A stretch of DNA of 64,000 nucleotides from Affinundibacterium amnicola (GCF_014284275.1 NZ_JACOFU010000004.1:248001-312000), one strand, 5' to 3'; numbered from the stretch's first letter, positions 10,264 to 20,796 are shown. A program made the numbers and translations. Notes: generated by a model not told the origin, from the sequence alone.

Positions 10264-12258
10264 TTACTGTTTGAAGTTCAACAAAGGCGCACCTTCGGTC
10301 ACTTGATCACCAACCGCATACAATACTTCTTCCACCACACCATCATGCGGTGCGGAAATCGTGTGTTCCATCTTCATCGCTTCCATGATCAATAGAGCCT
10401 CACCTTTTTTTACTTCCTGACCGTTCTTGACTAACACAGCAACAATCTTGCCTGGCATCGGTGCGGTCAAACGGCCACCTTCGGCTTCGGCTTCACCGGC
10501 ATGTGCCAACACGTCGTTGTAATGTAAATCGGTATGCACACCCTGACTAAACACGTGAAAATGTTCGCCATCACGCACGACCGTACCAGTCACGGTTTGA
10601 TCAGCGACGGCTAATACAAAATCATTGCCTTGTTGTCGCACCAGTCGCACTGATTGATTACTGCCATTTGCGGAAATTGTCCAAGCATCCTGCACATAAG
10701 TCACTTGCACGGCATGCGTTTGATGTTCTTCCACAAATTGCAAACCACGTTGCATTTGCGTATTCATACGCCAGCCTTGATTGCTTTGCCAAGGGTCGCT
10801 GCCACCAGTATTTTCTGCACTCATCAATGCCACTGCGGCAAAAGATAGGGCGTTCAAGCTTGCTGGCGCAGGTGTCGGAAACAATGCGGTTTGATTACGT
10901 TCAATTAACCCCGTATCCAAATCCGCAGTGGAGAACGCTGGGCTTGTAATCAAACGTGACAAGAAAGCGATATTCGAATTCAAGCCGACGATTTGGTATT
11001 GCGACAAGGCTTGTGCCATACGCGCCAGAGCTTCGGTTCTGTCTTTACCCCACACGATCATCTTAGCGATCATAGGATCATAGAAAGGCGAAATCGTATC
11101 GCCTTCGCGCACGCCACTATCGATGCGGAAAGCCGCCGGGTTTGGCGAACCACCGAGTTCAAAATTCACCGCATCTGGTGTGCGTGCATGACGCAAAGTG
11201 CCGATTGAAGGCAAGAAGCCTTTTTCTGGATTTTCTGCATACACGCGTGCTTCGATAGAGTGACCGTGAATTTGCAATTCAGATTGTTGCAAAGGCAGTT
11301 GTTCACCGGCGGCGACACGGAGTTGCCATTCGACCAAATCGGTACCGGTGATCATTTCAGTCACTGGATGTTCGACCTGCAAGCGCGTGTTCATTTCCAT
11401 GAAGTAGAAAGAGCCGTCTTGATTAGCGATGAACTCGACTGTACCTGCACCAACATAGCCGACCGCTTTCGCCGCCGCTACTGCCGCTTCGCCCATCGCT
11501 GCACGACGTTCAGCTGTCATGCCTGGCGCTGGTGCTTCTTCTAATACTTTTTGATGGCGACGTTGTACTGAACAATCACGTTCAAACAAATACACGCAAT
11601 TGCCGTGGGTATCAGCGAATACTTGAATTTCAATATGACGTGGACGTTGCAGATATTTTTCTGCCAGCACTTTGTCATCGCCAAAAGAATTGATCGCTTC
11701 GCGTTTGCACGAAGCCAAACCATCTTTGAAATCCTTGCTGTGTTCGATCACACGCATGCCTTTACCACCGCCACCGGCACTGGCTTTTAACAACACGGGA
11801 TAACCGATCCTATCCGCTTCATTTTGTAAAAAATCAGGATCTTGATTATCGCCGTGATAGCCAGGCACTAAAGGCACATTGGCCTTTTCCATTAAAGACT
11901 TCGCGGCGGATTTGCTACCCATCGCTTCAATTGCAGATGCAGGCGGGCCAATAAATGCAATGCCCGCTTTGGCACAGGCATTCGCAAATTCACTGTTCTC
12001 CGACAAGAATCCATAACCCGGATGGATCGCTTGTGCGCCTGTCGCCAACGCGACTTCGATAATTTTGTCGGCGCGCAGATAACTTTCTTTCGCTGGCGCG
12101 GGGCCAATCAAGACCGCTTCATCACACACCGCCACGTGCTTGGCATTGGCATCTGCTTCGGAATATACCGCTACTGTTTTAATACCCATACGACGGGCAG
12201 TAGCAGCAACACGGCAAGCAATTTCGCCACGATTGGCGATGAGGATTTTGCTAAACAT
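10264..12258 (-). CDS. liuD: Methylcrotonyl-CoA carboxylase alpha (biotin-containing) subunit
   Basis: Biotin carboxylase/carrier subunit of 3-methylcrotonyl-CoA carboxylase; with LiuB it carboxylates methylcrotonyl-CoA in leucine catabolism. Of 664 residues, the biotin carboxylase domain (1-445) starts FSKILIANRGEIACRVAATA, has the ATP-grasp loop KASAGGGGKGMR near 160, and MEMNTRLQVEHPVTEMITG near 290. A linker/BT region follows, and the biotinyl domain (~590-664) carries EAMKMEH with the biotinylated Lys at about 629. ATG start at 12258. Length and order are typical of MCC-alpha rather than propionyl- or acetyl-CoA carboxylases, and the liu neighbours support it. The bio operon lies directly upstream, so apoenzyme and cofactor genes are adjacent. 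Confidence 0.94.
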   Translation of the reverse strand: MFSKILIANRGEIACRVAATARRMGIKTVAVYSEADANAKHVAVCDEAVLIGPAPAKESYLRADKIIEVALATGAQAIHPGYGFLSENSEFANACAKAGIAFIGPPASAIEAMGSKSAAKSLMEKANVPLVPGYHGDNQDPDFLQNEADRIGYPVLLKASAGGGGKGMRVIEHSKDFKDGLASCKREAINSFGDDKVLAEKYLQRPRHIEIQVFADTHGNCVYLFERDCSVQRRHQKVLEEAPAPGMTAERRAAMGEAAVAAAKAVGYVGAGTVEFIANQDGSFYFMEMNTRLQVEHPVTEMITGTDLVEWQLRVAAGEQLPLQQSELQIHGHSIEARVYAENPEKGFLPSIGTLRHARTPDAVNFELGGSPNPAAFRIDSGVREGDTISPFYDPMIAKMIVWGKDRTEALARMAQALSQYQIVGLNSNIAFLSRLITSPAFSTADLDTGLIERNQTALFPTPAPASLNALSFAAVALMSAENTGGSDPWQSNQGWRMNTQMQRGLQFVEEHQTHAVQVTYVQDAWTISANGSNQSVRLVRQQGNDFVLAVADQTVTGTVVRDGEHFHVFSQGVHTDLHYNDVLAHAGEAEAEGGRLTAPMPGKIVAVLVKNGQEVKKGEALLIMEAMKMEHTISAPHDGVVEEVLYAVGDQVTEGAPLLNFKQ

Positions 12259-12295
12259 GATTTAGTCTTTCTTTATCTGTTTTGATTTAAAAGCT

Positions 12296-12415
12296 TTGCC
12301 GCAGAGGCGCAGAGAGCGCAGAGGAAAACTTCTTTATTTTCAATATCTTTGGTATTTCAATTCAATATCAGCGCATCAAACAAAAAACTCAGCGTCCTCT
12401 GCGCCTCTGCGACGA
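12296..12415. repeat. Inverted-repeat element (family 5), liuD-bioB gap
   Basis: Arms GCAGAGGCGCAGAGAGCGCA and TCCTCTGCGCCTCTGC at the two ends of a ~120 bp AT-rich spacer. The same arm motif recurs at 19827, 21223, 23289 and 27541. It could act as a transcript-end or mRNA-stabilising hairpin. Confidence 0.75.
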
Positions 12416-12421
12416 AAAAAA

Positions 12422-13471
12422 TCAACCGCAACTACCTGCTTTTTTCTCCACCACACCACGCGTTTTCAAACCCAATTTTTCCAACAAAACCTTGTCGTCT
12501 TCAGCTTCTGGATTATCTGTCGTCAGCAATTTATCGCCATAGAAAATCGAATTCGCACCGGCGAGGAAGCACATGGCTTGCACTGCTTCGCCCATTTGAC
12601 GACGACCTGCGGATAGGCGTACGCGGGCTTTTGGCATGGTGATGCGCGCCACGGCTATTGTGCGTACGAATTCCAACGGATCGAGTGGATCAAGACCGTG
12701 CAGCGGTGTACCTTCAACTTGTACCAAATGATTGACGGGTACCGATTCTGGATAAGGATTGAGGTTCGCTAATTGCGCGATCAAGCCAGCGCGTTGACGA
12801 CGCGTTTCGCCCATACCGACGATACCGCCGCAGCATACTTTTAAGCCTGCGGTACGCACGTGGCCGAGCGTATCGAGACGATCTTGATAGTCGCGTGTGG
12901 AAATCACGTTATCGTAAAATTCAGGTGCGGTATCGAGATTGTGGTTGTAGTAATCGAGGCCAGCATCTTTCAGACGCTGCGCTTGCTCTTCTTTGAGCAT
13001 GCCCAAGGTCGCGCAAGTTTCTAAGCCCATGGCTTTGACTTCACGCACCATGGTTTCGACTTTTTCCATGTCACGATCTTTTGGCGAACGCCATGCTGCG
13101 CCCATACAGAAGCGGGTTGCGCCGCTTTCACGCGCCGCTTTGGCTGCACTCAAGACTTCACGGACATCCATCAATTTCTTCGCTTCAACGCCAGTATCGT
13201 AGCGCGCTGCTTGTGGGCAATAGCCACAATCTTCTTCGCAGCCACCGGTCTTAATTGACAGCAAAGTCGCCAGTTCCACATCGGCATTCGGAAAATTTTC
13301 TCTATGCAGAACCTGTGCCTTGAACATCAAATCATTGAAAGGCAAATCAAACAATGCCATCACATCGTCAACCGGCCAGGTTTCCGCTTCTATGGCTTTC
13401 ACTGGTGCGTGAAACTGTATGCCTTGCACTTGACCTCTATCTTTATCGACCGCTTGTTCCATGTGTTCCAT
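12422..13471 (-). CDS. bioB: Biotin synthase
   Basis: Radical-SAM enzyme that inserts sulfur into dethiobiotin, the last step of biotin synthesis. The 349-residue sequence has the CxxxCxxC cluster motif in [13 protein letters not shown], then [34 protein letters not shown] and [10 protein letters not shown], all characteristic of BioB, including the conserved Cys and Arg ligands of the second cluster region. An ATG at 13477 is only 1 nt after an AAAGGA, whereas the next ATG (13471) has 7 nt spacing and is preferred. It is the last gene of bioA-bioF-bioD-bioB, 11 bp after bioD, so probably cotranscribed. Confidence 0.95.
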   Translation of the reverse strand: MEHMEQAVDKDRGQVQGIQFHAPVKAIEAETWPVDDVMALFDLPFNDLMFKAQVLHRENFPNADVELATLLSIKTGGCEEDCGYCPQAARYDTGVEAKKLMDVREVLSAAKAARESGATRFCMGAAWRSPKDRDMEKVETMVREVKAMGLETCATLGMLKEEQAQRLKDAGLDYYNHNLDTAPEFYDNVISTRDYQDRLDTLGHVRTAGLKVCCGGIVGMGETRRQRAGLIAQLANLNPYPESVPVNHLVQVEGTPLHGLDPLDPLEFVRTIAVARITMPKARVRLSAGRRQMGEAVQAMCFLAGANSIFYGDKLLTTDNPEAEDDKVLLEKLGLKTRGVVEKKAGSCG

Positions 13472-13482
13472 GTTCATTTCCT

Positions 13483-14169
13483 TTACTTCAATAAATTCAA
13501 ATCTAAATACTGGCTCGCTTGCACTATATCAATTGCCGCTAAACGCGGCATCACACCAAGGCAAGGTGCGTCTAAACGTTGCTTAAGTGCTTGCACATTC
13601 TCTTCAAAAAATTTCATTTCTGGATCAACGGTATTCGCTACCCAACCTGCCAAACGCAATCCACTCGCGGCGATAGCCTGTGCCGTCAAGAGTGCATGAT
13701 TAATGCAACCCAAACGCATGCCAACCACTAAAATCACCGGCAAAGACAATGCCTGCGCTAAATCTACCGTACTCGTTTCATCATCTAGCGGTACGCAAAA
13801 TCCACCGACGCCTTCGACTAACACCACATCTGCCAATTGCTGCGCCTGTTGATAGCAACTAGCAATGTGCTGCACATCCATCTTCACATTTTCCATCGCC
13901 GCGACGATATGAGGTGCCGCTGGCGTACGCATCAAATAAGGCACGACGATTTCTTGTGGTGCTTTCACCGTCGATGCCGCAACCAAACTATCTACGTCTT
14001 CATTATGTAAAACGTCGTTGATTTCATTGGCTCCCGAAGCAATCGGTTTCATTCCCAGCGTCGAACAGTCTTGCTTCGCGAAAGCGCGTAACAAAACCGA
14101 CGTGATGAAGGTCTTACCGATTTCTGTGTCGGTGCCTGTGATGAAATAATCGTTTGTTCTGTTTTGCAT
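13483..14169 (-). CDS. bioD: Dethiobiotin synthetase
   Basis: ATP-dependent closure of the ureido ring of diaminopelargonate to dethiobiotin. The 228-residue P-loop protein begins [20 protein letters not shown] (Walker A-like GTDTEIGKT), with the conserved K in GMKPIASGA, and later [17 protein letters not shown] (Walker B region) and [11 protein letters not shown] start at 14169. It is preceded by a 171 bp gap holding a long inverted repeat that separates it from bioF, and followed closely by bioB. Nothing unusual in length or residues. Confidence 0.94.
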   Translation of the reverse strand: MQNRTNDYFITGTDTEIGKTFITSVLLRAFAKQDCSTLGMKPIASGANEINDVLHNEDVDSLVAASTVKAPQEIVVPYLMRTPAAPHIVAAMENVKMDVQHIASCYQQAQQLADVVLVEGVGGFCVPLDDETSTVDLAQALSLPVILVVGMRLGCINHALLTAQAIAASGLRLAGWVANTVDPEMKFFEENVQALKQRLDAPCLGVMPRLAAIDIVQASQYLDLNLLK

Positions 14170-14222
14170 TTCTTAAATCTTATTCTTTTGAGTCTATCTT
14201 TACTTCCTAAATTGTCACTCTC

Positions 14223-14291
14223 GTAGGGCGGGTGCAACCCGCGCTGCTCAGGCGCTCCATGATTCGACGGCGCGGGTTGCACCCGCCCTAC
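14223..14291. repeat. Inverted repeat (family 4), bioF-bioD gap
   Basis: Perfect 21-bp arms: left begins GTAGGGCGGGTGCAACCCGC, right is its complement ending GCACCCGCCCTAC, around a 27-nt loop. Related copies at 16955 and 27628. A strong hairpin inside the bio operon that may modulate bioDB expression. Confidence 0.9.
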
Positions 14292-14340
14292 AATTTCAAA
14301 TTCACCATGCATCATTAACGGGAGAGAAATTTCTAATCTT

Positions 14341-15525
14341 TCAAACTTCCAGCCGATTCACAGCATCGATCAACAATGCCAAATCTTCCGCCGTATGCGC
14401 AGCCGATAACGTAATCCGCAAACGCGCGGTCCCAACCGGCACCGTCGGTGGACGTATCGCTGGCACCCAAAAACCTTGTTCGTACAAGCTCGCAGCCGCT
14501 TGTAAACTTTCTGCATTATCGCCAATGACGATAGGCTGTACTGCAGTGTCCGACGGCATCAAGGTCCAGCGTTTCAATTTCAAATCACGTCGCAATTGCG
14601 TAATCAAGATTTGCAGATGGGCGCGACGTGCTTGCCCTTCTTCACCTTGAATGATGTCCAAACTCGTCAACAACGCATGCGCCAAAGCCGGTGGTGCCGC
14701 TGTCGTATAAATATAAGGGCGCGCCTTATTCACTAACCACTCAATCACATCTTTATGCGCTGCAACGAAGGCCCCGCCAACACCGGCGGACTTGCCCAAT
14801 GTTCCCATATAGACGATGTTGGGCGAATGCAAATCAAAATGTTCTAACACGCCGCGACCATTCGCACCCAAGGCACCAAAACCATGCGCATCGTCGATGA
14901 CCAACCACGCATTAAATTCTTCACACAAAGCGAGCAACTCAGGTACAGGCGCGAGATTGCCATCCATGCTAAATACGCTATCGCTGACGACAATTTTTGT
15001 GGCGGCTGTCGATGCTAGCAACATTGCTCGCAGACTCGCCACATCACCATGCGGATACACCTGCAACTTCGCTCGTGAGAGTTTGGCGCCATCGATCAAT
15101 GAAGCATGATTCAGCGATTCCGAAAACAATTCTGTTTCTTTACCCGACACTGCAGCCAAACCCGCCAACACGGCAAGGTTCGCCATATAACCAGTGCAAA
15201 AATACAAGGTGCGCACATCGACTAAATGCGGTGATACGAACTCAGCGAGCCTATCTTCAAGACTGGCATGAGCGCGACTATGACCACTAATTAAATGCGA
15301 AGCACCGCTACCAACGCCATACAAATCCGCACCTTCTTGCAAGGCCGCAATGATCTTAGGATGTGCCGCCAGACCGAGATAATCATTACTACAAAACGCC
15401 AGCATGGCTTGTCCATCGACTTTGACACGCGGTGCACTGGGGCTCTCGACATGACGACGGCGACGACGCAAACTCTTGCTATCTAATACCGCTAACTCGT
15501 TTTGAATTTGATCGAGCAAAATCAT
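14341..15525 (-). CDS. bioF: 8-amino-7-oxononanoate synthase
   Basis: PLP-dependent condensation of pimeloyl-ACP/CoA with alanine, the first dedicated ring-building step of biotin synthesis. The 394-residue alpha-oxoamine synthase shows [13 protein letters not shown] near 45, [13 protein letters not shown] near 73, [12 protein letters not shown] and the PLP-lysine motif [16 protein letters not shown]. The start ATG (15525) overlaps the bioA stop by 4 bp, indicating translational coupling. Highly typical of BioF. Confidence 0.95.
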   Translation of the reverse strand: MILLDQIQNELAVLDSKSLRRRRRHVESPSAPRVKVDGQAMLAFCSNDYLGLAAHPKIIAALQEGADLYGVGSGASHLISGHSRAHASLEDRLAEFVSPHLVDVRTLYFCTGYMANLAVLAGLAAVSGKETELFSESLNHASLIDGAKLSRAKLQVYPHGDVASLRAMLLASTAATKIVVSDSVFSMDGNLAPVPELLALCEEFNAWLVIDDAHGFGALGANGRGVLEHFDLHSPNIVYMGTLGKSAGVGGAFVAAHKDVIEWLVNKARPYIYTTAAPPALAHALLTSLDIIQGEEGQARRAHLQILITQLRRDLKLKRWTLMPSDTAVQPIVIGDNAESLQAAASLYEQGFWVPAIRPPTVPVGTARLRITLSAAHTAEDLALLIDAVNRLEV

Positions 15526-16895
15526 GCCGTTTCTCCCATCACATGATTGAAGACTTTCAGCATGCGTTCACCGACTAAACTAATCTCTTCTTGATTCAAA
15601 ATATACGGCGGCATCAAATACACGGTGTTACCGATAGGCCGTAACAATAATTCTTCTTGCAAAGCTTGCGTGAAGAAGCGGCGTGAAAATGTCTTCGCCG
15701 CTTGTTTATCTTTTGCATCATCAAACTCCACATCAAAGGCCCACATCATGCCCTGCTGACGGAAATGCTTGACTTGAGCGTGCTGTGCCAATGGCTGCAA
15801 TGCTTGCGTGATGGCATCTGCCTTCACACGATTTTGCGCTAACACATCGTCGCTTTCAAAAATTTCCAAAGTCGCCAATGCGGCGCGACAAGCCAAAGGA
15901 TTACCGGTATAAGAATGCGAATGCAAAAAGCCGCGACGTACATCCGTATGATAAAAACCTTGGTAAATATTATCGCGTGTCATCACTAAAGACAGAGGCA
16001 AATAACCACCACTGATCCCCTTCGACAGACAAACAAAATCAGGCCAAATTTGTGCAATTTCGCAGGCGAAGAAAGTACCGCTACGACCACAACCAACCGC
16101 AATCTCATCAGCAATCAAATGCACCTGATATTGATCGCACAAGGCGCGCACCAAACGTAAATATTCTGGATCGTGCATAGCGAAGCCAGTCGCACATTGC
16201 ACCAAAGGCTCCAAAATCACGGCAGCAATTTTGTCTGCACGCTCTTGCAAACACCGCTCCATATCCGCAGCAGCGCGACGCGCGACATCGATCGCGGATT
16301 CACCTTCGGCTGCCTGACGTGCATCGGGTGACGCCACTACATGGGCATTACGTATCATAGGGCCGTAGGCATCGCGGAACAAAGCCACATCGGTGACAGC
16401 CAGCGCACCTATGGTCTCACCGTGATAACTGCCTTTGAGGCAAATGAATTCTTGTTTTTCGGTTTGACCATGATTACGCCAAAAATGAAAACTCATCTTC
16501 AAAGCAATTTCAGTCGCTGAAGCACCGTCTGAAGCATAGAAACAATGACCGAGTACACCACCCGTTAAGGCTGAAAGTTTTTCTGATAAACGAATCACAG
16601 GCTCGTGCGTAAAACCTGCCAGCATCGCATGTTCCAATTGATCCAGTTGCTGTTTTAATGCCGCATTAATGCGCGGATTGGCGTGACCAAATAAGTTAAC
16701 CCACCATGAACTGATGCCATCGAGGTAACGCTTGCCTTCCATATCGACCAGCCACGCACCACAGCCATGGCTCACCGGAATCAAAGGCATGGTCTCGTGA
16801 TGCTGCATTTGCGTGCACGGATGCCACACGCTTTGCAAACTGCGTTCTACCCAAGAGTTACTCGGTGTTTTCAATTCGGTATTCACTGTGTTCAA
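15522..16895 (-). CDS. bioA: Adenosylmethionine-8-amino-7-oxononanoate aminotransferase
   Basis: Class III PLP aminotransferase that uses SAM as amino donor to make 7,8-diaminopelargonate. The 457 residues include WHPCTQM near 25, [31 protein letters not shown], the Asp of [14 protein letters not shown] and the PLP-lysine in [12 protein letters not shown], followed by [16 protein letters not shown]. First gene of the bio operon; the frame opens with TTG (16895) and an in-frame GTG lies 9 nt further on; no clear ribosome-binding site separates them, so the exact start is uncertain. The upstream gap is filled with repeats and no promoter is obvious. Confidence 0.94.
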   Translation of the reverse strand: MNTVNTELKTPSNSWVERSLQSVWHPCTQMQHHETMPLIPVSHGCGAWLVDMEGKRYLDGISSWWVNLFGHANPRINAALKQQLDQLEHAMLAGFTHEPVIRLSEKLSALTGGVLGHCFYASDGASATEIALKMSFHFWRNHGQTEKQEFICLKGSYHGETIGALAVTDVALFRDAYGPMIRNAHVVASPDARQAAEGESAIDVARRAAADMERCLQERADKIAAVILEPLVQCATGFAMHDPEYLRLVRALCDQYQVHLIADEIAVGCGRSGTFFACEIAQIWPDFVCLSKGISGGYLPLSLVMTRDNIYQGFYHTDVRRGFLHSHSYTGNPLACRAALATLEIFESDDVLAQNRVKADAITQALQPLAQHAQVKHFRQQGMMWAFDVEFDDAKDKQAAKTFSRRFFTQALQEELLLRPIGNTVYLMPPYILNQEEISLVGERMLKVFNHVMGETA

Positions 16896-16954
16896 TCGTT
16901 TCTAGTTCTTTTTGATAACTTACTATGCGACTTGGTACCGCGATTTATAACATG

Positions 16955-17016
16955 TAAGGTGGGTGCAACCGGCGCTGTTGTTCAACGGTTGTGCGGCGCG
17001 GGTTGCACCCGCCCTC
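16955..17016. repeat. Inverted repeat (family 4), degenerate
   Basis: Left arm GGTGGGTGCAACCGGCGC, right arm GGCGCGGGTTGCACCCGCCC. Mismatched relative to the perfect copies at 14223 and 27628. Confidence 0.8.
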
Positions 17017-17032
17017 GAAATTTGCTTTTAGT

Positions 17033-17168
17033 CCCCTCTCCCGCAAGCGGGAGAGGGTTAGGGTGAGGGCGATTCAGCGACTTAAAAGTTATCTATAAGC
17101 CGTGCAACATTCTGAACCACCCTCATCCCCAGCCCCACATATTCAACTCGCCGCTTGCGGGAGAAGGG
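17033..17168. repeat. REP-like doublet (family 1)
   Basis: Two head-to-head copies: palindrome CTCCCGCAAGCGGGAG with tail GGTTAGGGTGAGGGC at 17033-17070, and an inverted copy at 17116-17168. In the second copy the left arm of the palindrome has been replaced by unrelated bases. Confidence 0.8.
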
Positions 17169-17211
17169 AGTTTTACTGCAAAACCGAGCATTATACGTGA
17201 TCAAAACTTGC

Positions 17212-17994
17212 TCAACCCAACCAGCTCGCCTTCCGTTTCTCTAAAAAAGACCTTACACCTTCACGCCCCTCTTCCGAAGCACGTATCACAGCGATACCTT
17301 CAACAGTACTCGCAATCAATTCAGAAGTAATTTCACGACCACCTACATCACGCACCAAAACTTTAGCTTGCGCTACCGCATTCGGGCTATTTGTCACCAG
17401 AGCTTTCACAATTTCCGCGACCTTCGCGCTCAACGCCTCGGCGGTCACGACCTCATGCACGAAACCGATACGCAGGGCTTGCGCCGCATCGAAGCGCTCA
17501 GCAGTTAAGAAATAACGACGTGCGGCATTTTCACCCATGGCCTTGATCACATACGGTGAAATCGTGGCCGGAATCAAACCAAGCTTGACTTCGCTCAAGC
17601 AAAATTGCGCCGTGTCTACTGAAACAATCACATCACAAGCGGCGACCAAGCCCATACCGCCGGCATAGCAATCACCTTGTACTTGCGCCACCACAGGCTT
17701 AGCGCAGGTGTAAATCGCCGCTAACATCGCCGCCAATTGCCCCGCATCTGCAAGGTTTTCGGCGTGCGTATAGTCCGCCATTTTTTTCATCCAATTGAGA
17801 TCAGCACCTGCGCAAAATGCGGGGCCGTTGGCTGCCAATACAATTGCACGGATGCTGCTATCCTTACTCAATTCATTAAACACCTGCGTGATCTCCGCAA
17901 TCGTCGTTTCATTAAACGCATTGCGCACGTCGGGGCGATTTAAAGTCACAGTCGCGACTTTGTTCTCGCGGCTTAGTGTTAGGGTTTGGTACAT
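17212..17994 (-). CDS. liuC: Methylglutaconyl-CoA hydratase (enoyl-CoA hydratase family)
   Basis: Crotonase-fold hydratase. Within the liu set the expected reaction is 3-methylglutaconyl-CoA to HMG-CoA. The 260-residue sequence has LNRPDVRNAFNETTIAEI near 20, the oxyanion-hole segment AFCAGADLNWMKKMADY near 62-75, VQGDCYAGGMGLVAACDV near 105, and SEVKLGLIPATISPYVI with the catalytic-region Glu. A strong AAGGAAG precedes ATG 17994. It lies 166 bp after liuB; the gap contains a large hairpin. Assignment as LiuC rather than a general crotonase rests on context. Confidence 0.9.
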   Translation of the reverse strand: MYQTLTLSRENKVATVTLNRPDVRNAFNETTIAEITQVFNELSKDSSIRAIVLAANGPAFCAGADLNWMKKMADYTHAENLADAGQLAAMLAAIYTCAKPVVAQVQGDCYAGGMGLVAACDVIVSVDTAQFCLSEVKLGLIPATISPYVIKAMGENAARRYFLTAERFDAAQALRIGFVHEVVTAEALSAKVAEIVKALVTNSPNAVAQAKVLVRDVGGREITSELIASTVEGIAVIRASEEGREGVRSFLEKRKASWLG

Positions 17995-18049
17995 GAGACT
18001 TCCTTCTTACGATTTTCTACAACTTCTCTGGAGGTAAGGTCACTGCGAA

Positions 18050-18147
18050 AAATTCAATTATCGGGATGCAGTGCAAGAAGCAAACCGGAGCAATATGTCG
18101 ATATTGCGAGGATTTGCGACGCCGCAATGCGCCCGAGAATTGGATTT
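18050..18147. repeat. Large hairpin in liuB-liuC gap
   Basis: Outer arms of ~16 bp (one mismatch, one G-T), left ATTCAATTATCGGG and right CCCGAGAATTGGAT, enclose a second palindrome GCAATAT-GTCG-ATATTGC (18090-18107). The plan of outer stem plus central palindrome resembles the elements at 25676, 37948 and 52339, but the internal sequence does not match them. Confidence 0.65.
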
Positions 18148-18160
18148 AGCGCGATGACCG

Positions 18161-19783
18161 TTACATGCGGAATATCCCAAATTTAGCATCTGGTATCGGC
18201 GCATTCAGAGCAGCACTCAATCCCAGTCCCAACACCATACGCGTATCCGCCGGATCAATCACACCATCATCCCACAAGCGCGCTGATGCATAGTAAGGAT
18301 GTCCTTGATGTTCGTATTGATCTTTGATCGGTTGTTTGAACGCAGCTTCTTCCTCTGCACTCCAACTACCGCCCTTGCCTTCGATACCATCGCGACGCAC
18401 GGTTGCTAATACGCTTGCTGCTTGTTCGCCGCCCATGACAGAAATACGTGCATTAGGCCACATCCACATGAAGCGTGGGGAATAAGCACGACCACACATG
18501 CCGTAGTTACCAGCACCGAAACTGCCACCGATAATCACCGTGAATTTCGGCACATTCGCTGTCGCTACCGCTGTCACCATCTTGGCGCCATTACGGGCGA
18601 TACCTTCGTTTTCGTATTTTCGTCCGACCATAAAGCCGGTGATGTTTTGCAAAAATACGAGAGGAATTTTGCGCTGGCAACACAACTCAATAAAGTGCGT
18701 GCCTTTTAAAGCGGATTCGGAAAACAAGATGCCGTTGTTGGCAATGATACCGACTGGCATACCGTGAATATGCGCAAAGCCACACACCAAAGTCGTGCCA
18801 TAACGCGCTTTGAATTCGTCAAAATGGCTGCCGTCGACCACGCGTGCAATCACTTCACGCACATCAAATGGCTTACGTGTATCGACCGGAATCACGCCAT
18901 ACAATTCACTGGCTGGATACTTCGGCTCTTCCACCGCTTTCATCACTACGGTTTGCGGTTTTTGACGATTTAGATTCGAGACGATTTGACGCGCCATCGC
19001 TAATGCATGCGTATCGTTCTGTGCTAAATGATCGACCACGCCAGATAAACGCGTATGCACATCGCCACCACCGAGGTCTTCAGCACTAACGACTTCACCA
19101 GTTGCGGCTTTCACCAACGGTGGCCCGCCGAGAAAAATCGTGCCTTGGTTTTTAACAATAATCGACTCATCACTCATCGCTGGCACATACGCACCACCAG
19201 CAGTACAGGAGCCCATTACCACTGCAATTTGCGGAATGCCTTTGGCCGACATATTCGCTTGGTTATAGAAGATACGACCGAAGTGATCACGATCAGGGAA
19301 CACATCATCTTGATTCGGCAAATTCGCACCACCGCTATCGACCAGATAGATACATGGCAGATTATTTTGTTCGGCGATTTCTTGCGCACGCAAATGCTTT
19401 TTCACCGTCATTGGATAATAGGTACCACCCTTCACAGTCGCATCATTACAAACGATAACGCACTCTTGGCCCGCTACGCGACCGATGCCGGTAATCACAC
19501 CCGCGCTCGGCGCCGCATCCAGATCGTTCTTCTCTTTGTACATATTGAACGCTGCGAGCTGGGAGAATTCAAGGAAAGGTGTGCCGGGATCTAGCAAGTT
19601 TTGTACGCGATCGCGTGGCAATAATTTGCCGCGATTCAAATGCTTTTGGCGCGCTTCTTCACCGCCACCCAGAGCGATCTTGGTAACTTTTTGTTTGAGG
19701 TCGTCAACCACTAATTGCATCGCTGCAGTGTTGGCTTTGAAGTCCTCAGAGCGAGGGTTTAATTTGGATTCTAGGGTTGTCAT
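18161..19783 (-). CDS. liuB: Methylcrotonyl-CoA carboxylase beta (carboxyltransferase) subunit
   Basis: Transfers the carboxyl group from biotin on LiuD to 3-methylcrotonyl-CoA. The 540-residue carboxyltransferase has the N-domain [20 protein letters not shown] near 40, the CoA-site [52 protein letters not shown], and the C-domain [15 protein letters not shown] and [17 protein letters not shown]. Length fits MCC-beta (about 535). ATG 19783 is preceded by a GGAAA. First of the central block with liuC, though more than 6 kb from liuA. Confidence 0.94.
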   Translation of the reverse strand: MTTLESKLNPRSEDFKANTAAMQLVVDDLKQKVTKIALGGGEEARQKHLNRGKLLPRDRVQNLLDPGTPFLEFSQLAAFNMYKEKNDLDAAPSAGVITGIGRVAGQECVIVCNDATVKGGTYYPMTVKKHLRAQEIAEQNNLPCIYLVDSGGANLPNQDDVFPDRDHFGRIFYNQANMSAKGIPQIAVVMGSCTAGGAYVPAMSDESIIVKNQGTIFLGGPPLVKAATGEVVSAEDLGGGDVHTRLSGVVDHLAQNDTHALAMARQIVSNLNRQKPQTVVMKAVEEPKYPASELYGVIPVDTRKPFDVREVIARVVDGSHFDEFKARYGTTLVCGFAHIHGMPVGIIANNGILFSESALKGTHFIELCCQRKIPLVFLQNITGFMVGRKYENEGIARNGAKMVTAVATANVPKFTVIIGGSFGAGNYGMCGRAYSPRFMWMWPNARISVMGGEQAASVLATVRRDGIEGKGGSWSAEEEAAFKQPIKDQYEHQGHPYYASARLWDDGVIDPADTRMVLGLGLSAALNAPIPDAKFGIFRM

Positions 19784-19826
19784 AATTTTTCCAGATTACT
19801 TATTCGGCATTGCTTGATATTTTTAA

Positions 19827-19924
19827 AACCCCTCAACGCCGAGACGCTGAGGCGCAGAGAAAATCGAAAACAGAGAAAACCTCTCTTCTAAGGTTTTACT
19901 CCGCATCTCAGCGTTGAAGTGTTT
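19827..19924. repeat. Inverted repeat (family 5), upstream of liuB
   Basis: Left arm AACCCCTCAACGCCGAGACGC and right arm CATCTCAGCGTTGAAGTGTT, imperfect, closely related to the near-perfect copy at 23289-23395. Confidence 0.75.
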
Positions 19925-20302
19925 TCATTCATAAATTCCATCAACATAAAACCATTTTCCATCAAACTTCACGAAACGACTTTTCTCATGTAGGCGATGT
20001 GCTTTACCACCAATTTTGTAACGTGCGACGAATTCGACTGTCGCTTCTTTTTCTTGTGTTATGTGTTTCTTCACTTCCAAACCTAACCACTTCGTCGCAC
20101 CACCATCGACGATGCGCTCTTTGGGGCAGGTACGCTCATCCCAAGTTGCGCGCAAGTAGGCTTCGTCATTGAGCGTGTAGGCGGTGTAACGCGAACGCAT
20201 CAAGGCTTCTGCTGTTGGTGCTGCATCTCTACCGCTGATGTAGTGCTCGCAGCAGCTTGCAAATTCTTTGTTTGAGCCACAGGGGCAGATTGTTTTACTC
20301 AC
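19925..20302 (-). CDS. YchJ-like SEC-C motif protein
   Basis: A 125-residue protein of the UPF0225/YchJ family. The N-terminus carries a zinc-binding SEC-C motif (ICPCGSNKEFASCCEHYISG), followed by the NTF2-like body with AEALMRSRYTAYTLNDEAYL and the C-terminal FVKFDGKWFYVDG. Bacterial members have no firm function. Start is GTG at 20302, preceded by AGGTAAA. Flanked by repeats on both sides, so probably transcribed on its own or as readthrough. Nothing links it directly to leucine metabolism. Confidence 0.88.
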   Translation of the reverse strand: MSKTICPCGSNKEFASCCEHYISGRDAAPTAEALMRSRYTAYTLNDEAYLRATWDERTCPKERIVDGGATKWLGLEVKKHITQEKEATVEFVARYKIGGKAHRLHEKSRFVKFDGKWFYVDGIYE

Positions 20303-20345
20303 GCTTTACCTAATCTATTTCTCTAACTGTGCAGCACTTGTACAT

Positions 20346-20463
20346 TCCCTCCCCTTCAAGGGGAGGGCTAGGGTGGGGATGGGTTTTGGCTGAGCGAATA
20401 GTGTACTTAGCAAATTGATTGAAACCCATCCCCATCCCAACCTTCCCCTTGAAGGGGAAGGAG
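20346..20463. repeat. REP-like doublet (family 2)
   Basis: Two head-to-head copies with palindromes CCTCCCCTTCAAGGGGAGG and CCTTCCCCTTGAAGGGGAAG, tails GGGTGGGGATGGGTTT pointing inward. Same plan as family 1 but a different core; second doublet at 25516. Confidence 0.88.
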
Positions 20464-20494
20464 TTAAAACCAAATCAGACTACGCTGACTCGAT

Positions 20495-20791
20495 TCACTC
20501 GTAAATTTTCCCCATATAAATGATCTCTGCAGCTCGACGCCATAGATTTTCTGGCTTCTTGTAAAGCTCTGCGCCATTCTTAGGTGCTTGAGCCCAAGCC
20601 GATGCGGATTCTAAGAATCCACCGATCGTTCCATTTTCCCACCCATTATGACCTCGCCCATATGGCGAACTCGGCGATTCAGCTTCTTTTCTTTCGGCGT
20701 CGTACCAATCTTGAGACAAGCCTTCAATGAAACGCACAAACGACTCTTCACTGTCAACTAACCCCAGCAATTCCTGAAGTTTTTCATCCAT
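20495..20791 (-). CDS. Small protein, possibly DUF7660-like
   Basis: A 98-residue acidic, soluble protein with no signal peptide or membrane segment. The middle GWENGTIGGFLESASAWA followed by LWRRAAEIIYMGKIYE resembles the W-N-T-hydrophobic-F-L-E pattern of small DUF7660-type proteins; I recognise this only loosely. It starts 5 bp after the rhodanese gene stop on the same strand, so the two are likely cotranscribed. Function unknown. Confidence 0.65.
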   Translation of the reverse strand: MDEKLQELLGLVDSEESFVRFIEGLSQDWYDAERKEAESPSSPYGRGHNGWENGTIGGFLESASAWAQAPKNGAELYKKPENLWRRAAEIIYMGKIYE

Positions 20792-20796
20792 TATTC

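Larger units (their letters stand above)
16896..17211. other. Repeat-filled intergenic region upstream of bioA
   Basis: 316 bp without a gene. It holds a family-4 inverted repeat (16955-17016) and a family-1 REP-like doublet (17033-17168, the second copy degenerate in its left arm). No ORF, tRNA or clear promoter seen. Confidence 0.8.
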
